49,228 nt of DNA from the NCBI RefSeq assembly GCF_014851915.1, contig NZ_JACVAP010000009.1, forward strand, positions 1-49,228. The letters are read 5' to 3'. The notes beneath the pieces are model-generated. The model made no database searches. It was given only the letters and a program-made list of their open reading frames with translations, and had not been told where the DNA came from. Made by a program: the position numbers and the translations under genes. Positions 15,888 through 25,482 of this stretch are shown in pieces (position 1 is the first letter of the stretch; every line of letters starts with the position of its first letter). This DNA is from Xanthomonas sp. XNM01. Its GTDB lineage: Bacteria; Pseudomonadota; Gammaproteobacteria; Xanthomonadales; Xanthomonadaceae.

Positions 15888-17105
15888 ATGCACGCGCCCC
15901 TGCCCCAGGACGCGGCTGCCCCGGCGGCAGCCGTCAGCCCACGCCATTACACCCTGATCCTGACCGCCCTGACGCTGGGCGGCTTCGCGATCGGCACCAG
16001 CGAGTTCGCGATCATGGGCCTGATGCCCCGGATGGTCGCCGAGCTCGGGGTGAGCGAGCCGCAGGTCGGGCACCTGATCAGCGCCTACGCGCTGGGCGTG
16101 GTGATCGGCGCGCCGCTGCTGGCGCTGCTGGGCGGCAACCTGCGCCGCAAGACGCTGCTGCTGGCGCTGATGGCGTTCTACGCGCTGGGCAACCTGGCCA
16201 GCGCATTGGGTCCGGATTACCACAGCCTGCTGCTGTTCCGCTTCATCGCCGGCCTGCCGCACGGCGCGTACTTCGGCGTGGCCGCGCTGACCGCAGTGTC
16301 GATCACCCGGCCCGAGGCGCGCGGCAAGGCGGTCAGCCTGGTGATGCTGGGCCTGACCCTGGCGATGCTGATCGGCAATCCGCTGGCCACCTGGATGGGC
16401 CAGATCGTCAGCTGGCGCTGGGCCTTCGCCGCGGTGACGCTGATCTCGCTGGTCACCGTGGGCATGATCGCCGCCTTCCTGCCGCTGGATCCGCAGCGGC
16501 CGAAGGAGAATCCGATGAACGAACTGCGCGCGTTCAACCGGCTGCCGGTCTGGCAGGCGCTGGCGATCGGCGCGATCGGATTCGCCGGCATGTTCAGCGT
16601 CTTCAGCTATCTGGCGCCGACCCTGATCAACGTCACCCGCGTGGATGCGGCGTGGATTCCGCTCGGCCTGGCCGGGTTCGGCCTGGGCGGGGTGATCGGC
16701 AACATGCTCGGCGGCTGGCTGTTCGACCGGCTGCAGTTCCGCGCGGTGGCGGTGATGCTGCTGTGGGCCACGGCGATGCTGCTGCTGTTCCCGCTGATGG
16801 CGCAGGCACCATGGAGCATCCTGCTGGCGACCGTGGCGATCGGCCTGATGGGCGGCATGGGCGCGATCCTGCAGTCGCACCTGATGGACGTGGCCGGCGA
16901 GGCGCAGACGCTCGCAGCCGCCTCGCACCATGCCGCGTTCAATGCGGCCAACGCGCTCGGCCCGTGGCTGGGCGGCATGGCGATCACCGCCGGCTGGGGC
17001 TGGACCTCGACCGGTCCGGTCGGCGCGGCCACCGCGATCGCCGGCCTGGCGATCTACGTCTGGGCCTCGCGCACGCTGCAGTGCCGGCAGGCCTGCCCGG
17101 CCTGA
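15888..17105 (+). CDS. MFS exporter, AraJ/DHA1 type
   Basis: A 405-residue inner-membrane transporter with twelve predicted helices. The first helix contains GFAIGTSEFAIMGLMPRM, typical of the AraJ/sugar-efflux and drug:H+ antiporter-1 group. The loop GNLRRKTLL corresponds to MFS motif A, and helix 4-5 reads RFIAGLPHGAYFGVAALTA, the motif seen in AraJ-like proteins. The central loop (PLDPQRPKENPMNELRAF) separates the two six-helix halves. The substrate cannot be told from sequence; efflux of sugars or drugs is likely. No clear ribosome binding site precedes the ATG. Confidence 0.9.
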   Translation: MHAPLPQDAAAPAAAVSPRHYTLILTALTLGGFAIGTSEFAIMGLMPRMVAELGVSEPQVGHLISAYALGVVIGAPLLALLGGNLRRKTLLLALMAFYALGNLASALGPDYHSLLLFRFIAGLPHGAYFGVAALTAVSITRPEARGKAVSLVMLGLTLAMLIGNPLATWMGQIVSWRWAFAAVTLISLVTVGMIAAFLPLDPQRPKENPMNELRAFNRLPVWQALAIGAIGFAGMFSVFSYLAPTLINVTRVDAAWIPLGLAGFGLGGVIGNMLGGWLFDRLQFRAVAVMLLWATAMLLLFPLMAQAPWSILLATVAIGLMGGMGAILQSHLMDVAGEAQTLAAASHHAAFNAANALGPWLGGMAITAGWGWTSTGPVGAATAIAGLAIYVWASRTLQCRQACPA

Positions 17106-17685
17106 GCCGAGCGCCCGCTGGCGTCACCTGGGCGCCGCCGCGGCGTCGGTTCCTCGATCCCGCTGAAGGCGAAAACGCATCGGCGATCCATCGTGCGTGT
17201 CCCCCCGCCGGGTAGCGCCCGACGGTGCGCTGCCGCGATGCGCGCGTCGCCCGATGGATGCGCAGGCCGCGCTGCACGCCAATGCGGCGGCGTGGGTGGA
17301 TCTCGTGCCTGCGCCGGACACAAGCGGTGGCCAGGGCGCTTCCTGCACCCGCCTGTCGCGGGTTCCAAGCCGACGACCTGCGTCGGGCGATGCGGCCCAG
17401 CGCCTCGGCGGCATGCGCGTTCCGGTCGCGACGGCGATGCCCGCGATCGCGTCGTGTGGCAGGCGACGCACGCGGTCAGCGCGCGGTGCCAGCCTCCGCC
17501 GACGGCGCCATGCGGGCCGCATCCACACCTCGGGTGCCGCACGCTTCGGCGCGCGTCGTCGCTGCTGCGCCGCCAGCGCGTCCATACGCCATGGAAGGGG
17601 CGATCGCGCCGTTAGCCGCTAGACTGTGGCGCTTCCCGGTGGCGTCGCGACGCACCGGTTTTCCATCCGTTTTCGAGAGGTCCGC
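17106..17685. other. Intergenic stretch before fabV
   Basis: About 580 bases with no supported gene. Frames are open on both strands because of high G+C, but none has a domain or a ribosome binding site. The fabV promoter should lie in the right end; I cannot point to a convincing -35/-10 pair. Confidence 0.5.
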
Positions 17686-18888
17686 GTGGTCATCCATCCC
17701 AAAGTCCGAGGCTTCATCTGCACCACCGCCCACCCGGTCGGGTGCGAGCAGAACGTGCTGGACCAGATCCGCATCACCCAGGCCCAGGGCGTCCGCAACG
17801 ACGGCCCCAAGCGTGTGCTGGTGATCGGGGCGTCGACCGGCTACGGCCTGGCGGCGCGGATCACCGCGGCCTTCGGCTTCGGCGCGGCCACCCTGGGCGT
17901 GTTCTTCGAGAAGGCCGGCACCGACAAGAAGCCGGCCAATCCGGGCTGGTACAACTCGGCCGCGTTCGACAAGCACGCCAAGGCCGCCGGCCTGTGGAGC
18001 CGTTCGATCAACGGCGATGCGTTCTCCGACGAAGTGCGCGCCAAGGCGATCGAACTGGCCCGCGAGATGGGCGGCCCGATCGATCTGGTCGTCTACTCGC
18101 TGGCCTCGCCGGTGCGGCGGCTGCCCGATACCGGCGAGCTGAAGCGCTCGGCGCTGAAGCCGATCGGCGAGCCGTACCGCGCCACCGCGGTGGACACCAA
18201 CCGCGACCAGATCATCGAGACCAGCGTCGAGCCGGCCACCGCCGAGGAGATCGCCGACACCGTCACCGTGATGGGCGGCCAGGACTGGGAGCTGTGGATC
18301 GATGCGCTCGACAAGGCCGGCGTGCTGGCCCCGGATGCCAAGACCGTGGCCTTCAGCTACATCGGCACCGAGATCACCTGGCCGATCTACTGGCACGGCG
18401 CGCTGGGCAAGGCCAAGGAAGACCTGGACCGCGCCGCGCATGCGATCGACGCGCGCCTGAAGCCGGGCGGCGGCCAGGGCAACGTGGCGGTGCTGAAGTC
18501 GGTGGTGACCCAGGCCAGCGCCGCGATCCCGGTGATGCCGCTGTACATCGCCATCGTCTACCGGATCATGAAGGAGAAGGGTCTGCACGAAGGCACGATC
18601 GAGCAGCTCGACCGCACCTTCCGCGAGCACCTGTACGCGGCCAACCCGCCAGCCCAGGACGAGGCCCAGCGCCTGCGCCTGGACGACCGCGAGCTGCGCG
18701 ACGACGTGCAGCAGGCCTGCCGCGACCTGTGGCCGCAGGTGACGACCGAAAACCTGTCGCAGATCACCGACTACGCCAGCTACAAGCACGAGTTCCTGAA
18801 GCTGTTCGGCTTCGAGCGCGACGACGTGGACTACGACGCCGATGTCGATCCGCAGGTGGACTTCGACGTGGTCGACATGACCGCCTGA
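17686..18888 (+). CDS. fabV: Enoyl-ACP reductase FabV
   Basis: A 400-residue NADH-dependent trans-2-enoyl reductase that completes each round of fatty-acid elongation. The opening ([21 protein letters not shown]) and the nucleotide-binding loop [15 protein letters not shown] are diagnostic. The catalytic motif Y-x8-K is present as Tyr235 in [11 protein letters not shown] to Lys244, matching the spacing of characterised FabV enzymes. The C-terminus ends in an acidic tail ([18 protein letters not shown]). The start is GTG at 17686 with GAGAGG at 17675-17680. FabV is known as a triclosan-tolerant type of this enzyme and is typical of Xanthomonadaceae and Pseudomonas. Confidence 0.97.
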   Translation: MVIHPKVRGFICTTAHPVGCEQNVLDQIRITQAQGVRNDGPKRVLVIGASTGYGLAARITAAFGFGAATLGVFFEKAGTDKKPANPGWYNSAAFDKHAKAAGLWSRSINGDAFSDEVRAKAIELAREMGGPIDLVVYSLASPVRRLPDTGELKRSALKPIGEPYRATAVDTNRDQIIETSVEPATAEEIADTVTVMGGQDWELWIDALDKAGVLAPDAKTVAFSYIGTEITWPIYWHGALGKAKEDLDRAAHAIDARLKPGGGQGNVAVLKSVVTQASAAIPVMPLYIAIVYRIMKEKGLHEGTIEQLDRTFREHLYAANPPAQDEAQRLRLDDRELRDDVQQACRDLWPQVTTENLSQITDYASYKHEFLKLFGFERDDVDYDADVDPQVDFDVVDMTA

Positions 18889-18926
18889 TCCTTCCGCGCC
18901 AGTGCGGCGCATGGCGAAGGCATCAC

Positions 18927-18958
18927 CGACGAAGCCGGGCCCGGGCCCGGCTTCGTCG
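18927..18958. terminator. Perfect 32-base palindrome after fabV
   Basis: Bases 18927-18942 are the exact reverse complement of 18943-18958, starting CGACGAAGCC and ending GGCTTCGTCG. As RNA this folds to a 14-bp stem with a four-base loop. It lies 39 bases after the fabV stop and before the convergent response-regulator gene. There is no T run, so it may act in both directions or with Rho. Confidence 0.75.
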
Positions 18959-19035
18959 TGTCTGGCGCAGTATGAGGGCGGCGGGCGCGCGCCCGGTGGC
19001 GGACGCCAGCGCGGTCGTCCGCGTCGCGGCGTGGC

Positions 19036-19407
19036 TCAGCCGCGCGGCGCCATCGCCGCCTGCACGGTATTGCGCAGATCGTTGAGGCGGAACGGCTTGC
19101 CCAGCAGGACCAGGCCCGGGTCGAGGGCGACGTTGGTGTAGCCGGACACGACGATCACCGCGGTCTGCGGATGGCGTGCGGTGACCTCGCGGGCCAGCTC
19201 GGAGCCGGACATGCCCGGCATCAGGTGATCGGTGACGAGCAGGTTGGGGGCCAGGCCGTCGTCGAGCCGGCGCAGCGCCTCCTCGCCGGAATCGGCCTCG
19301 ACCACGTCGTAGCCCATGTCCAGCAGCACGTCGGCGGTGCACATGCGCACGCCGGGTTCGTCGTCGACCACCAGCGCGATGTGTTTCGGGGATGCGGCTG
19401 TTGCCAT
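19036..19407 (-). CDS. Stand-alone receiver-domain response regulator
   Basis: A 123-residue CheY-like protein with no output domain. The phosphorylation site is Asp60 in VTDHLMPGMSG. The acidic pocket is Asp15-Asp16 (VVDDEPGVR), the switch Ser is 88 (VVSGYTN), and Lys104 lies in LLGKPFRLND. It is encoded 17 bases downstream of the histidine kinase gene, so it is almost certainly that kinase's partner. Receivers of this type commonly accompany PAS kinases of the GVAHDFNNLL type. AGGAG precedes the start. Its output, by protein-protein contact, is unknown. Confidence 0.92.
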   Translation of the reverse strand: MATAASPKHIALVVDDEPGVRMCTADVLLDMGYDVVEADSGEEALRRLDDGLAPNLLVTDHLMPGMSGSELAREVTARHPQTAVIVVSGYTNVALDPGLVLLGKPFRLNDLRNTVQAAMAPRG

Positions 19408-19424
19408 GCGGATGCTCCTGTTGC

Positions 19425-21848
19425 TTACCGGTTGCCGGCCGGCGGGCAGGCCGGCAGCCAGAGTTCGATGCGGGTGCCCTGGCCCGGCGTGCTGTCGATG
19501 CGCAGGCGCCCACCGAGCTGCGAGGCCAGGCCGTGCACCATCGACAGTCCCAGCCCTGTGCCCTTGCCCAGGCCCTTGGTCGTGAAGAACGGCTCGATCG
19601 CGCGCATGCGCGTGGCCGCATCCATGCCCAGTCCGGTGTCGCCGACGGTCACCACCACATACGGTCCGGGTGCCAGTGAGGACCCGTTGCCCGCATCGGA
19701 CCATGCCGCGCGTGCGGACAGCGTCAATGTGCCGCCGTCGGGCATTGCGTCGCGCGCGTTGACGCCCAGGTTCAGCAAGGCCATTTCCAGCTGGTTGGCA
19801 TCGGCGTGCGCGTCGGGCACTTCACCGGTCACGTCCGCCTGGACGCGGATCCGCGGATCGCAGCTGCTGCGCATCAGGTCGCCGATGTCGTCGACCAGCC
19901 GGCGCACGTCCACCCGGGTGGCCTGCAGCGGCTGGCGCCGGGCGAACGCCAGCAGGCGCTGCACCAGCACCGCGGCGCGTTCGGCCGACTGGCGCGCGAC
20001 GTTGATCGTGCGCCCGCGCCGGGCCGGGTCGGCGTCGTCGTCCGATGCCAGCTCCAGCGCGGCCAGGATCGGCGTCAGCAGGTTGTTGAAGTCATGCGCC
20101 ACGCCGCCGGTGAGCTGTCCCATCGCCTCCAGCTTCTGCGACTGGCGCAGTGCCTCCTCGGCGTTGCGCCGATGGCTGATGTCCAGCGCCTCGGGCACCA
20201 CCGCGGTGATCGCGCCGGCCGCGTCGTACAGCGGGCGCAGCGACAGGTCGTAGGTGTGCGCGCCTCCGGGCAACTCGAGGACGATCTCCTCGCGGACCTC
20301 CTCGCCGGCGACCGCACGCGCGAATGCCGCGCGGATCCGCTCGGATGCGCCGGGCGTGCCGCGGAACCAGGGCGTGTCCCAGTACGGCAGGCCGACCACC
20401 TCGTCGAGCCCGCAGCCGATCGCATCCAGCGAGGTGCGATTGGAATCCTGCAGGGTGCCGTCCAGCGCGCAACGTCCCTGCAGCTGGTAGCTGCTCTCGA
20501 ACAGGCTGCGCAGCAGCGCCTGCGAATCGGCCAGGGCGCGGGTGGCCGCGTTGACCTCGGTCACGTCGCGCGCGCTGCAATAGAACTTGTCGTCCTGCGG
20601 CGTCGCCATCCACGACAGCGTGCGGTAGCGGCCGTCGCGGGTGCGCATCCTGCACTCGAAGCCCATCAGCGGCTCGCCGGCACGCATCCGCTGCCCGGCG
20701 GCGACCGCGTCGTCGACGTCGTCCGGATGCAGCAGATCACGCGCCGGGTGCGACGCAAGCTCGGCGCTGGTCCAGCCCAGGGTGCGCTCCCAGGCCGGAT
20801 TGCTCTTCTCCAGCACGCCGTCGTGATTGAGCACGCCGAGCATGTCCGGCGTGGTCTGCCAGATCAGCGAGCGCTCGCGCGCGTGTTCGGCCACGCGCCG
20901 TTCCAGGCTCTCGTTGAGCGCCTGGAGTTCGGCCTCGCGCTGACGCAGTGCGATCTCGCCGACGATGCGCGCGGTCACGTCCACACCGACCACGAAGATG
21001 CCGCCGATGCTGCCGTCCTCGTCCCGCACCGGCTGGCAGATGTAGTCCAGGTGGTGCTCCTGGCCGGAGGGCGCGTCCGCCGAGGGCGGGCCGACGTAGC
21101 GGGCGCCGTAGGCCACGAACGCACGCCCGCTCGCGTACACCTGCTCGATCGGCTCCAGGTAACCGCGCGCGACGGCATCGGGCAGGATCTCGACCAGCGG
21201 GCGGCCGACCACGTTCTCGCGGCCGACCATCGCCATGTAGCTGGCGTTGGCGAACTCGATCCGGTGATCCGGCCCGCGCAGCAGCGCCATGAAGGTGGGC
21301 GCCTGGTCGAACATCCGCGCCATCCGTGCGTGCTCGTCGGCGAGCCGGCGCTCGGTCAGCACGCGGCGCGTGGTCTCGTGGGTGGTGTTGAGCATCGCCA
21401 CCACGCCGCCATCGGCCGCGCGCACCGGCGAGTAACTGAACGTCCACCAGGTGTCCTCGGCGTAGCCATGCCGCTGCATGACCAGGTGCATGTCCTCCTT
21501 CCACGTCGGCGTTCCCGACATGGCCGATTCCACCAGCGGCCGGATGTCGTCCCACAGCTCCGACCACACCTCGCGGATCGGCAGCCCGAGCGCACCGCGC
21601 TCCTTGGCGCCGAGCATCGGCTGGTAGGGATCGTTGTAGAACAGCAGCTGGTCCGGCCCCCATCCCAGGCACATCGCGAAGCTGGAGCCGAGCATGATCG
21701 ACAGCGTGGTCTTCAGTTCGACCGGCCAGCCGGCGGGCGGGCCGAGCGGATGGGTGTGCCAGTCGTGCGCCGCGATCCGTGCGGCCATCCGGCCGCCACC
21801 CCGCAGAAACTCGGTACCAGGCGGCGGATCTTCCATGAGGGGCTGCAT
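19425..21848 (-). CDS. Multi-PAS sensor histidine kinase
   Basis: An 807-residue soluble kinase with no membrane helix. The N-terminal sensor (HPLGPPAGWPVELKTTLSIML through ERGALGLPIREVWSELWDDI and WWTFSYSPVRAADGG) belongs to a widespread PAS/GAF-like family. Three further PAS modules follow. The kinase core has His585 in GQLTGGVAHDFNNLL, then the N box NLGVNARDAMPDGG, G1 VGDTGLGMD, and TTKGLGKGTGLGLSMVHGL. It should phosphorylate the receiver encoded immediately downstream. The start at 21848 is chosen for the AAGG upstream; an ATG at 21836 is possible. Confidence 0.93.
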   Translation of the reverse strand: MQPLMEDPPPGTEFLRGGGRMAARIAAHDWHTHPLGPPAGWPVELKTTLSIMLGSSFAMCLGWGPDQLLFYNDPYQPMLGAKERGALGLPIREVWSELWDDIRPLVESAMSGTPTWKEDMHLVMQRHGYAEDTWWTFSYSPVRAADGGVVAMLNTTHETTRRVLTERRLADEHARMARMFDQAPTFMALLRGPDHRIEFANASYMAMVGRENVVGRPLVEILPDAVARGYLEPIEQVYASGRAFVAYGARYVGPPSADAPSGQEHHLDYICQPVRDEDGSIGGIFVVGVDVTARIVGEIALRQREAELQALNESLERRVAEHARERSLIWQTTPDMLGVLNHDGVLEKSNPAWERTLGWTSAELASHPARDLLHPDDVDDAVAAGQRMRAGEPLMGFECRMRTRDGRYRTLSWMATPQDDKFYCSARDVTEVNAATRALADSQALLRSLFESSYQLQGRCALDGTLQDSNRTSLDAIGCGLDEVVGLPYWDTPWFRGTPGASERIRAAFARAVAGEEVREEIVLELPGGAHTYDLSLRPLYDAAGAITAVVPEALDISHRRNAEEALRQSQKLEAMGQLTGGVAHDFNNLLTPILAALELASDDDADPARRGRTINVARQSAERAAVLVQRLLAFARRQPLQATRVDVRRLVDDIGDLMRSSCDPRIRVQADVTGEVPDAHADANQLEMALLNLGVNARDAMPDGGTLTLSARAAWSDAGNGSSLAPGPYVVVTVGDTGLGMDAATRMRAIEPFFTTKGLGKGTGLGLSMVHGLASQLGGRLRIDSTPGQGTRIELWLPACPPAGNR

Positions 21849-22054
21849 CGGGACCTTGGAATCGGGACGTGCGGCATGCTGGCATGTCGGTCGAAGCGGG
21901 CAGGTGACGATCTCCCCGTGCGGTCGGCATGTGTTCAGCCCGATGTCGCGGGCGGCGGCCGCCTCGCAGGTGAATGCCGTCCCGGCCCACGGGAACCCGC
22001 GGCCGTCCCGACGGTCATCCTTGCCTTCATCTCCGCCGATCCACGTCCCCGCCG

Positions 22055-23041
22055 ATGTCCGCCCGCAGAGCCGCCGACGAGATCCTGCCGCGCATCGCCG
22101 CCGCGCTTGCGACCGCGGCGTTGCTGCTGCTGGTGTGGCGCGCACTGATGCACGTCCCGGACAGGCGCGCCGATCCGGCGCCGGCCGGGGAGCGCCTGCA
22201 GCTGCGGTTCGTCGAGCGGATGTCTCCGCGGACAGTGCAGGACATCGCGGCGACACCTCCTGCCGAAGACGCCGGCGTCGCCGTCGACCGCGATGCGCGC
22301 ACGCGCCCCGTGGCGGCGACGTCCGCCATCAGGACCGACCGTGCGGTCGCGGCCGCGGACACCGCCACGGCCGATACCGGTGGTCGACTTGTGCTGTACG
22401 ACGCGGATGGCCGTGCGCTGCTGCCCGCCGACGACCGCTTCGCCGACGGACGACGCCCGCGCGCCACCGATGCCGACACCGCGCGGCGGCTGCTCGAGCG
22501 CGAGAACCCGGTCGACTACCGCGGTAGCCGCTTCGCCAGGGACTGGGTCAGCGATGGCGACGTCGCCGATGTCGCCCAGCAGGAGATCGCCCGGGCGCAG
22601 AAGAAGATCGCGCGGCTGATCTACGGCCCGGACATCCAGCACGCGGAGGCGCGACCGTCGCCCGATGTGCGTTTCAATCCCGGCCGTCACGAGCGTCCTT
22701 CCGACCTGGGCAGCGAGGCGACCGGCGACGCCTACAAGGCCGCGCCGATCAGCGACGAGAAGGCGCCGGGACTCGAGGGCGAGGCAAGCCGTCGCATCCG
22801 CACCAAGGTGGCGGCGCTGGAGCGGCGTGCCGGTGGCTGCGACCGTGCACGGATCGAGCGGTTGATGGAACCGCTGCTGCAGCACCTGGGCGATCTGCAG
22901 AAGGCCGAGGCCGCGTTCGCGCGTGGCGCCGATCCGATCCGTGCCGCGCACATGCTGCCCAACCAGGCCGATGCGGCGTACAACGGCGCACGCCGCGCGC
23001 TGTGGCATGCGGAACGGCAACTGGCGGGATGCCTGCGCTGA
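22055..23041 (+). CDS. Membrane-anchored protein of unknown function
   Basis: A 328-residue protein with one N-terminal transmembrane helix (IAAALATAALLLLVWRALMHV), then a short LQLRFVER segment reminiscent of the region after the TonB anchor, and a long hydrophilic periplasmic part. That part includes LVLYDADGRALLP, VDYRGSRFARDWVSDGDVAD, an Ala/Lys-rich helix (QQEIARAQKKIARLI) and a C-terminal helical domain with CDRARIERLMEPLL and DAAYNGARRALWHAERQLAGC. Two cysteines flank this domain. I do not recognise a characterised family, but the coherent sequence supports a real gene. It is divergent from the kinase gene. Confidence 0.78.
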   Translation: MSARRAADEILPRIAAALATAALLLLVWRALMHVPDRRADPAPAGERLQLRFVERMSPRTVQDIAATPPAEDAGVAVDRDARTRPVAATSAIRTDRAVAAADTATADTGGRLVLYDADGRALLPADDRFADGRRPRATDADTARRLLERENPVDYRGSRFARDWVSDGDVADVAQQEIARAQKKIARLIYGPDIQHAEARPSPDVRFNPGRHERPSDLGSEATGDAYKAAPISDEKAPGLEGEASRRIRTKVAALERRAGGCDRARIERLMEPLLQHLGDLQKAEAAFARGADPIRAAHMLPNQADAAYNGARRALWHAERQLAGCLR

Positions 23042-23075
23042 GCCGGCGCGCCGCGCCTGCGGCGGATGCCGCGGG

Positions 23076-24290
23076 TCAGGGAATCGACTCGCCGCGCGCC
23101 AGCGCTTCCTCGACCGCGCTGAAGGCCGAATGCGCGCCGGAGGGGCCGGCGACCACGCCGGTGGCGAAGTAGGCCACGCCGGTGCCGGCGTCCAGGTCCA
23201 GCCACAGTCCGGACAGCAGCCCATAGGCGTCGCCGGCATGGCCGACGCGCGGACGCCCGTCGCCGAAGGGATCATCGCCGCAGCCGGGCGCAGGCGTCGC
23301 CAGCGTCTGGCTGGCCAGCCCGTAGCGACACATGAAGGCGCCGCGCGCGGTCATCCCGCCTTCGCCATCGCGCGCGGCGTTGTCGGGTGTGCGGGTCCAG
23401 AGCGGCTGCAGCAGGGTGCGGACCGAACCGGCGTGCAGGATTCGCACGCCATCCAGCTCGCCGCCGCCGAGCAGCATCCGGCCGATCCGCGCCAGGCCAT
23501 GGGCCGAGATGCGCAGGCCGCCCTGCGGTGCGAAGGTCGCACCGGCGCGGCCGGCCTGCCACAGGCGCAGGTCGCAGCGGCCATCGCGCGCGGGGATCAC
23601 CGCGCAGTCCGGCCGGCGCCCGTGCAGGTCGTCGCGGATCGCCACGCCGTCGCGGTACAGCACCACCGCGCGCGCCACGGTCGTGTCGTCGCAGGCATCC
23701 CAGTTGAAGCAGCCGGCGATGTCCAGCGGCTGCAGCACCAGGCGCCGCATCAGCAGGTCGAAGCGCTCGCCGCTGGCGCGTTCCATCGCGGCGGCGACCA
23801 GCGGGAAGTTGAGGTTGGCGTAGCGGAACCAGGTGCCCGGTGCGTGCGCCATGTCCCAGGCGCGGGGGTCGGCCAGGACCTCGCGCAGGTCGCCGTCGAT
23901 CGGGACTTCCCAGTAGCCGGCCGCATCGGTCAGCGCGCTGCGGTGCGACAGCAGCAGGCGCAGGGTGATCGGCGTGTCGGGAAAGGCCGGATGGCGCAGC
24001 GGCCAGCCCAGCAGCGGCGACAGGTCCGCGTCCAGGTCGAGCTGCCCGTCCTCGACCATCCGCATCACGCCGATCGCGACGACCAGCTTGGAGATCGAGG
24101 CCACCCGCACCGGATCGTCCGGGCCCAGCGCGCGGCCCGCGGCGACATCGGCCATGCCGGCCACGCGGGTCCCGGTGATGCCGCCGCGGTCGAACGCCAC
24201 ACGCGCCTGCGCCGTCGGCGGGGCAGCGGCCGCATGCACGGCGGGCAGCAGGGTCAGCAGCAGACAGAGAGCGGCGCGGGCGATGTCCAT
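23076..24290 (-). CDS. Exported serine hydrolase of the class C beta-lactamase family
   Basis: A 404-residue protein with a signal peptide (ARAALCLLLTLLPAVHAAAA) and a beta-lactamase/D-alanyl-D-alanine peptidase-like fold. The catalytic SxxK is ASISKLVVA, the YxN triad member is RYANLNFPLVAAAMER, and the third motif is VGHAGDAYG. Conserved family blocks include LDLDADLSPLLG and ITLRLLLSHRSALTDAAGYW. Such proteins act as esterases or peptidases in the periplasm more often than as true beta-lactamases. Three internal cysteine pairs are likely (GCFNWDAC, DCAV with RCDLR). The substrate is unknown. Confidence 0.88.
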   Translation of the reverse strand: MDIARAALCLLLTLLPAVHAAAAPPTAQARVAFDRGGITGTRVAGMADVAAGRALGPDDPVRVASISKLVVAIGVMRMVEDGQLDLDADLSPLLGWPLRHPAFPDTPITLRLLLSHRSALTDAAGYWEVPIDGDLREVLADPRAWDMAHAPGTWFRYANLNFPLVAAAMERASGERFDLLMRRLVLQPLDIAGCFNWDACDDTTVARAVVLYRDGVAIRDDLHGRRPDCAVIPARDGRCDLRLWQAGRAGATFAPQGGLRISAHGLARIGRMLLGGGELDGVRILHAGSVRTLLQPLWTRTPDNAARDGEGGMTARGAFMCRYGLASQTLATPAPGCGDDPFGDGRPRVGHAGDAYGLLSGLWLDLDAGTGVAYFATGVVAGPSGAHSAFSAVEEALARGESIP

Positions 24291-24313
24291 CGCCCGAGTA
24301 TGCAGCGCCGGGC

Positions 24314-24682
24314 TCAGGGCACCACGGTCCACAGCGCGATGCCGGCCGCGGTGGCCGCGACGGTCGCCCCCAGCCCGCGCCGGAACCACAGTGCCTGGCT
24401 GGAGGCCCGACGCGCCAGCACGCTGTCGTCGGGCGCCAGCCCGAGCAGGGAGAGCATGTACAGCGGCGTGGCCAGCAGCGGTACCAGCAGGCTGTCGTGC
24501 AGCTGGTCGCCGACCAGCCAGCTCAGCACCACCGGCACGCCGGCCAGCGACACCCACAGCCAGCCCTGGCGCCGGTCGATCAGGAAGCGCAGCGCGCGTG
24601 CGGCCATGAAGCCGGCATACGCCAGGCCCAGCGCCGCGAGGCAGGCGAGCGGTGACGCCAGCGTAGTGAGGGGAGCGGCCAT
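24314..24682 (-). CDS. Four-helix integral membrane protein
   Basis: A 122-residue protein with about four hydrophobic segments: LACLAALGLAYAGFMAARA, WLWVSLAGVPVVLSWLVG, LLVPLLATPLYMLSLLGL and LGATVAATAAGIALWTVVP. Charged loops (RFLIDRRQG, ARRASSQALWFRRG) fall between them, consistent with the positive-inside rule. No family is recognised. It is followed by the serine hydrolase gene after 23 bases, so the two may be co-transcribed. Confidence 0.7.
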   Translation of the reverse strand: MAAPLTTLASPLACLAALGLAYAGFMAARALRFLIDRRQGWLWVSLAGVPVVLSWLVGDQLHDSLLVPLLATPLYMLSLLGLAPDDSVLARRASSQALWFRRGLGATVAATAAGIALWTVVP

Positions 24683-24776
24683 GGTGGACCCGGAAGACGG
24701 CCCACGGAGACTAGCGTGGTTTTCCGTACCGGATGTTGCGATCAGGTAAAGCGGCCATGGCCGGCCGCTGCCGGGC

Positions 24777-25019
24777 TCAGGCCTGGTCGAGGAAGTACGG
24801 CTCGACCGTGCCCTTGACCTTCATCGTCATCGGATTGCCGCGGCGGTCGCGCGAACGGCCGACCTGCACCCGGATCCAGCCTTCGCTGACCGAGTACTCC
24901 TCGACGTTGTCGCGTTCCTGTCCGTTGAAGCGCACGCCGATGCCGCGGTCGAGCAGCGCCGCATCGTGGAACGGGCTGCGCGGATCCAGGGCAAGGCGGT
25001 CGGGAGGGGTTTCGCTCAT
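24777..25019 (-). CDS. DUF3297 family protein
   Basis: An 80-residue cytoplasmic protein that matches the DUF3297 pattern: PPDRLALDPRSPFHDAALL, then GIGVRFNGQERDNVEEYSVSEGWIRV and the end GNPMTMKVKGTVEPYFLD. The family is widespread in proteobacteria and has no established function; some entries call it glutathione peroxidase, without evidence known to me. The start at 25019 gives the full conserved domain. It is monocistronic as far as visible. Confidence 0.88.
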   Translation of the reverse strand: MSETPPDRLALDPRSPFHDAALLDRGIGVRFNGQERDNVEEYSVSEGWIRVQVGRSRDRRGNPMTMKVKGTVEPYFLDQA

Positions 25020-25293
25020 GGTGGTCGTGATCGTCTGCGCCGCGTGGTCCGCGGTCGGGCGCGCAAGGATACCGGTTCGCTCCCCGGCACGCCTGCCGCA
25101 CATGGCCGCCGCCGGCCGTGGCCGCCGTTCGAACAGGCAGAGCACAGGGATCTTAGCGAGGTTGCCCGGGCGGTCGGCGGCCTTCACCGCCGCTTCGCGG
25201 TCGCCGCCACAGGATCGACGGCGGGAGGAACAGGTTCATGGGAAGCGGAACAGGGGAAGCGCCGTCCTGGTCGGCGCGCAAGCGAGGTGTCGG

Positions 25294-25482
25294 ATGAAGC
25301 CCAGCGAAAGTGTGGCGGCCGCGGTGGCCGCATTCGGGCCGTTGGCATTCCTGTCGATCCAGCATTCGCCGCCCGGCGCACAGCCGGAGGCCTTCACCAA
25401 CGAAGAGCGGATGCAGGCCTTCCGCCAGTGGCTCGCGATGGCCGCGCGCATGCCGGCGTCTGGTGGTGTGCTGGAAGGATAG
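25294..25482 (+). CDS. Possible small protein
   Basis: A 62-residue frame beginning MKPSESVAAAVAAFGPLAFL and ending WLAMAARMPASGGVLEG. It has a weak GAGG eight bases upstream of the ATG. The first half is mildly hydrophobic and the second half (FTNEERMQAFRQWL) could form an amphipathic helix. No homologue is recognised. Support is limited to a plausible start and sequence that does not look like a shadow frame. Confidence 0.3.
   Translation: MKPSESVAAAVAAFGPLAFLSIQHSPPGAQPEAFTNEERMQAFRQWLAMAARMPASGGVLEG

Noticed and set aside
23076-24290. Acquired antibiotic-resistance beta-lactamase
   Set aside because: The SxxK, YxN and HxG-type motifs place it in the broad serine hydrolase family, but the surrounding sequence and genome-like composition suggest a resident esterase or peptidase rather than a resistance gene.
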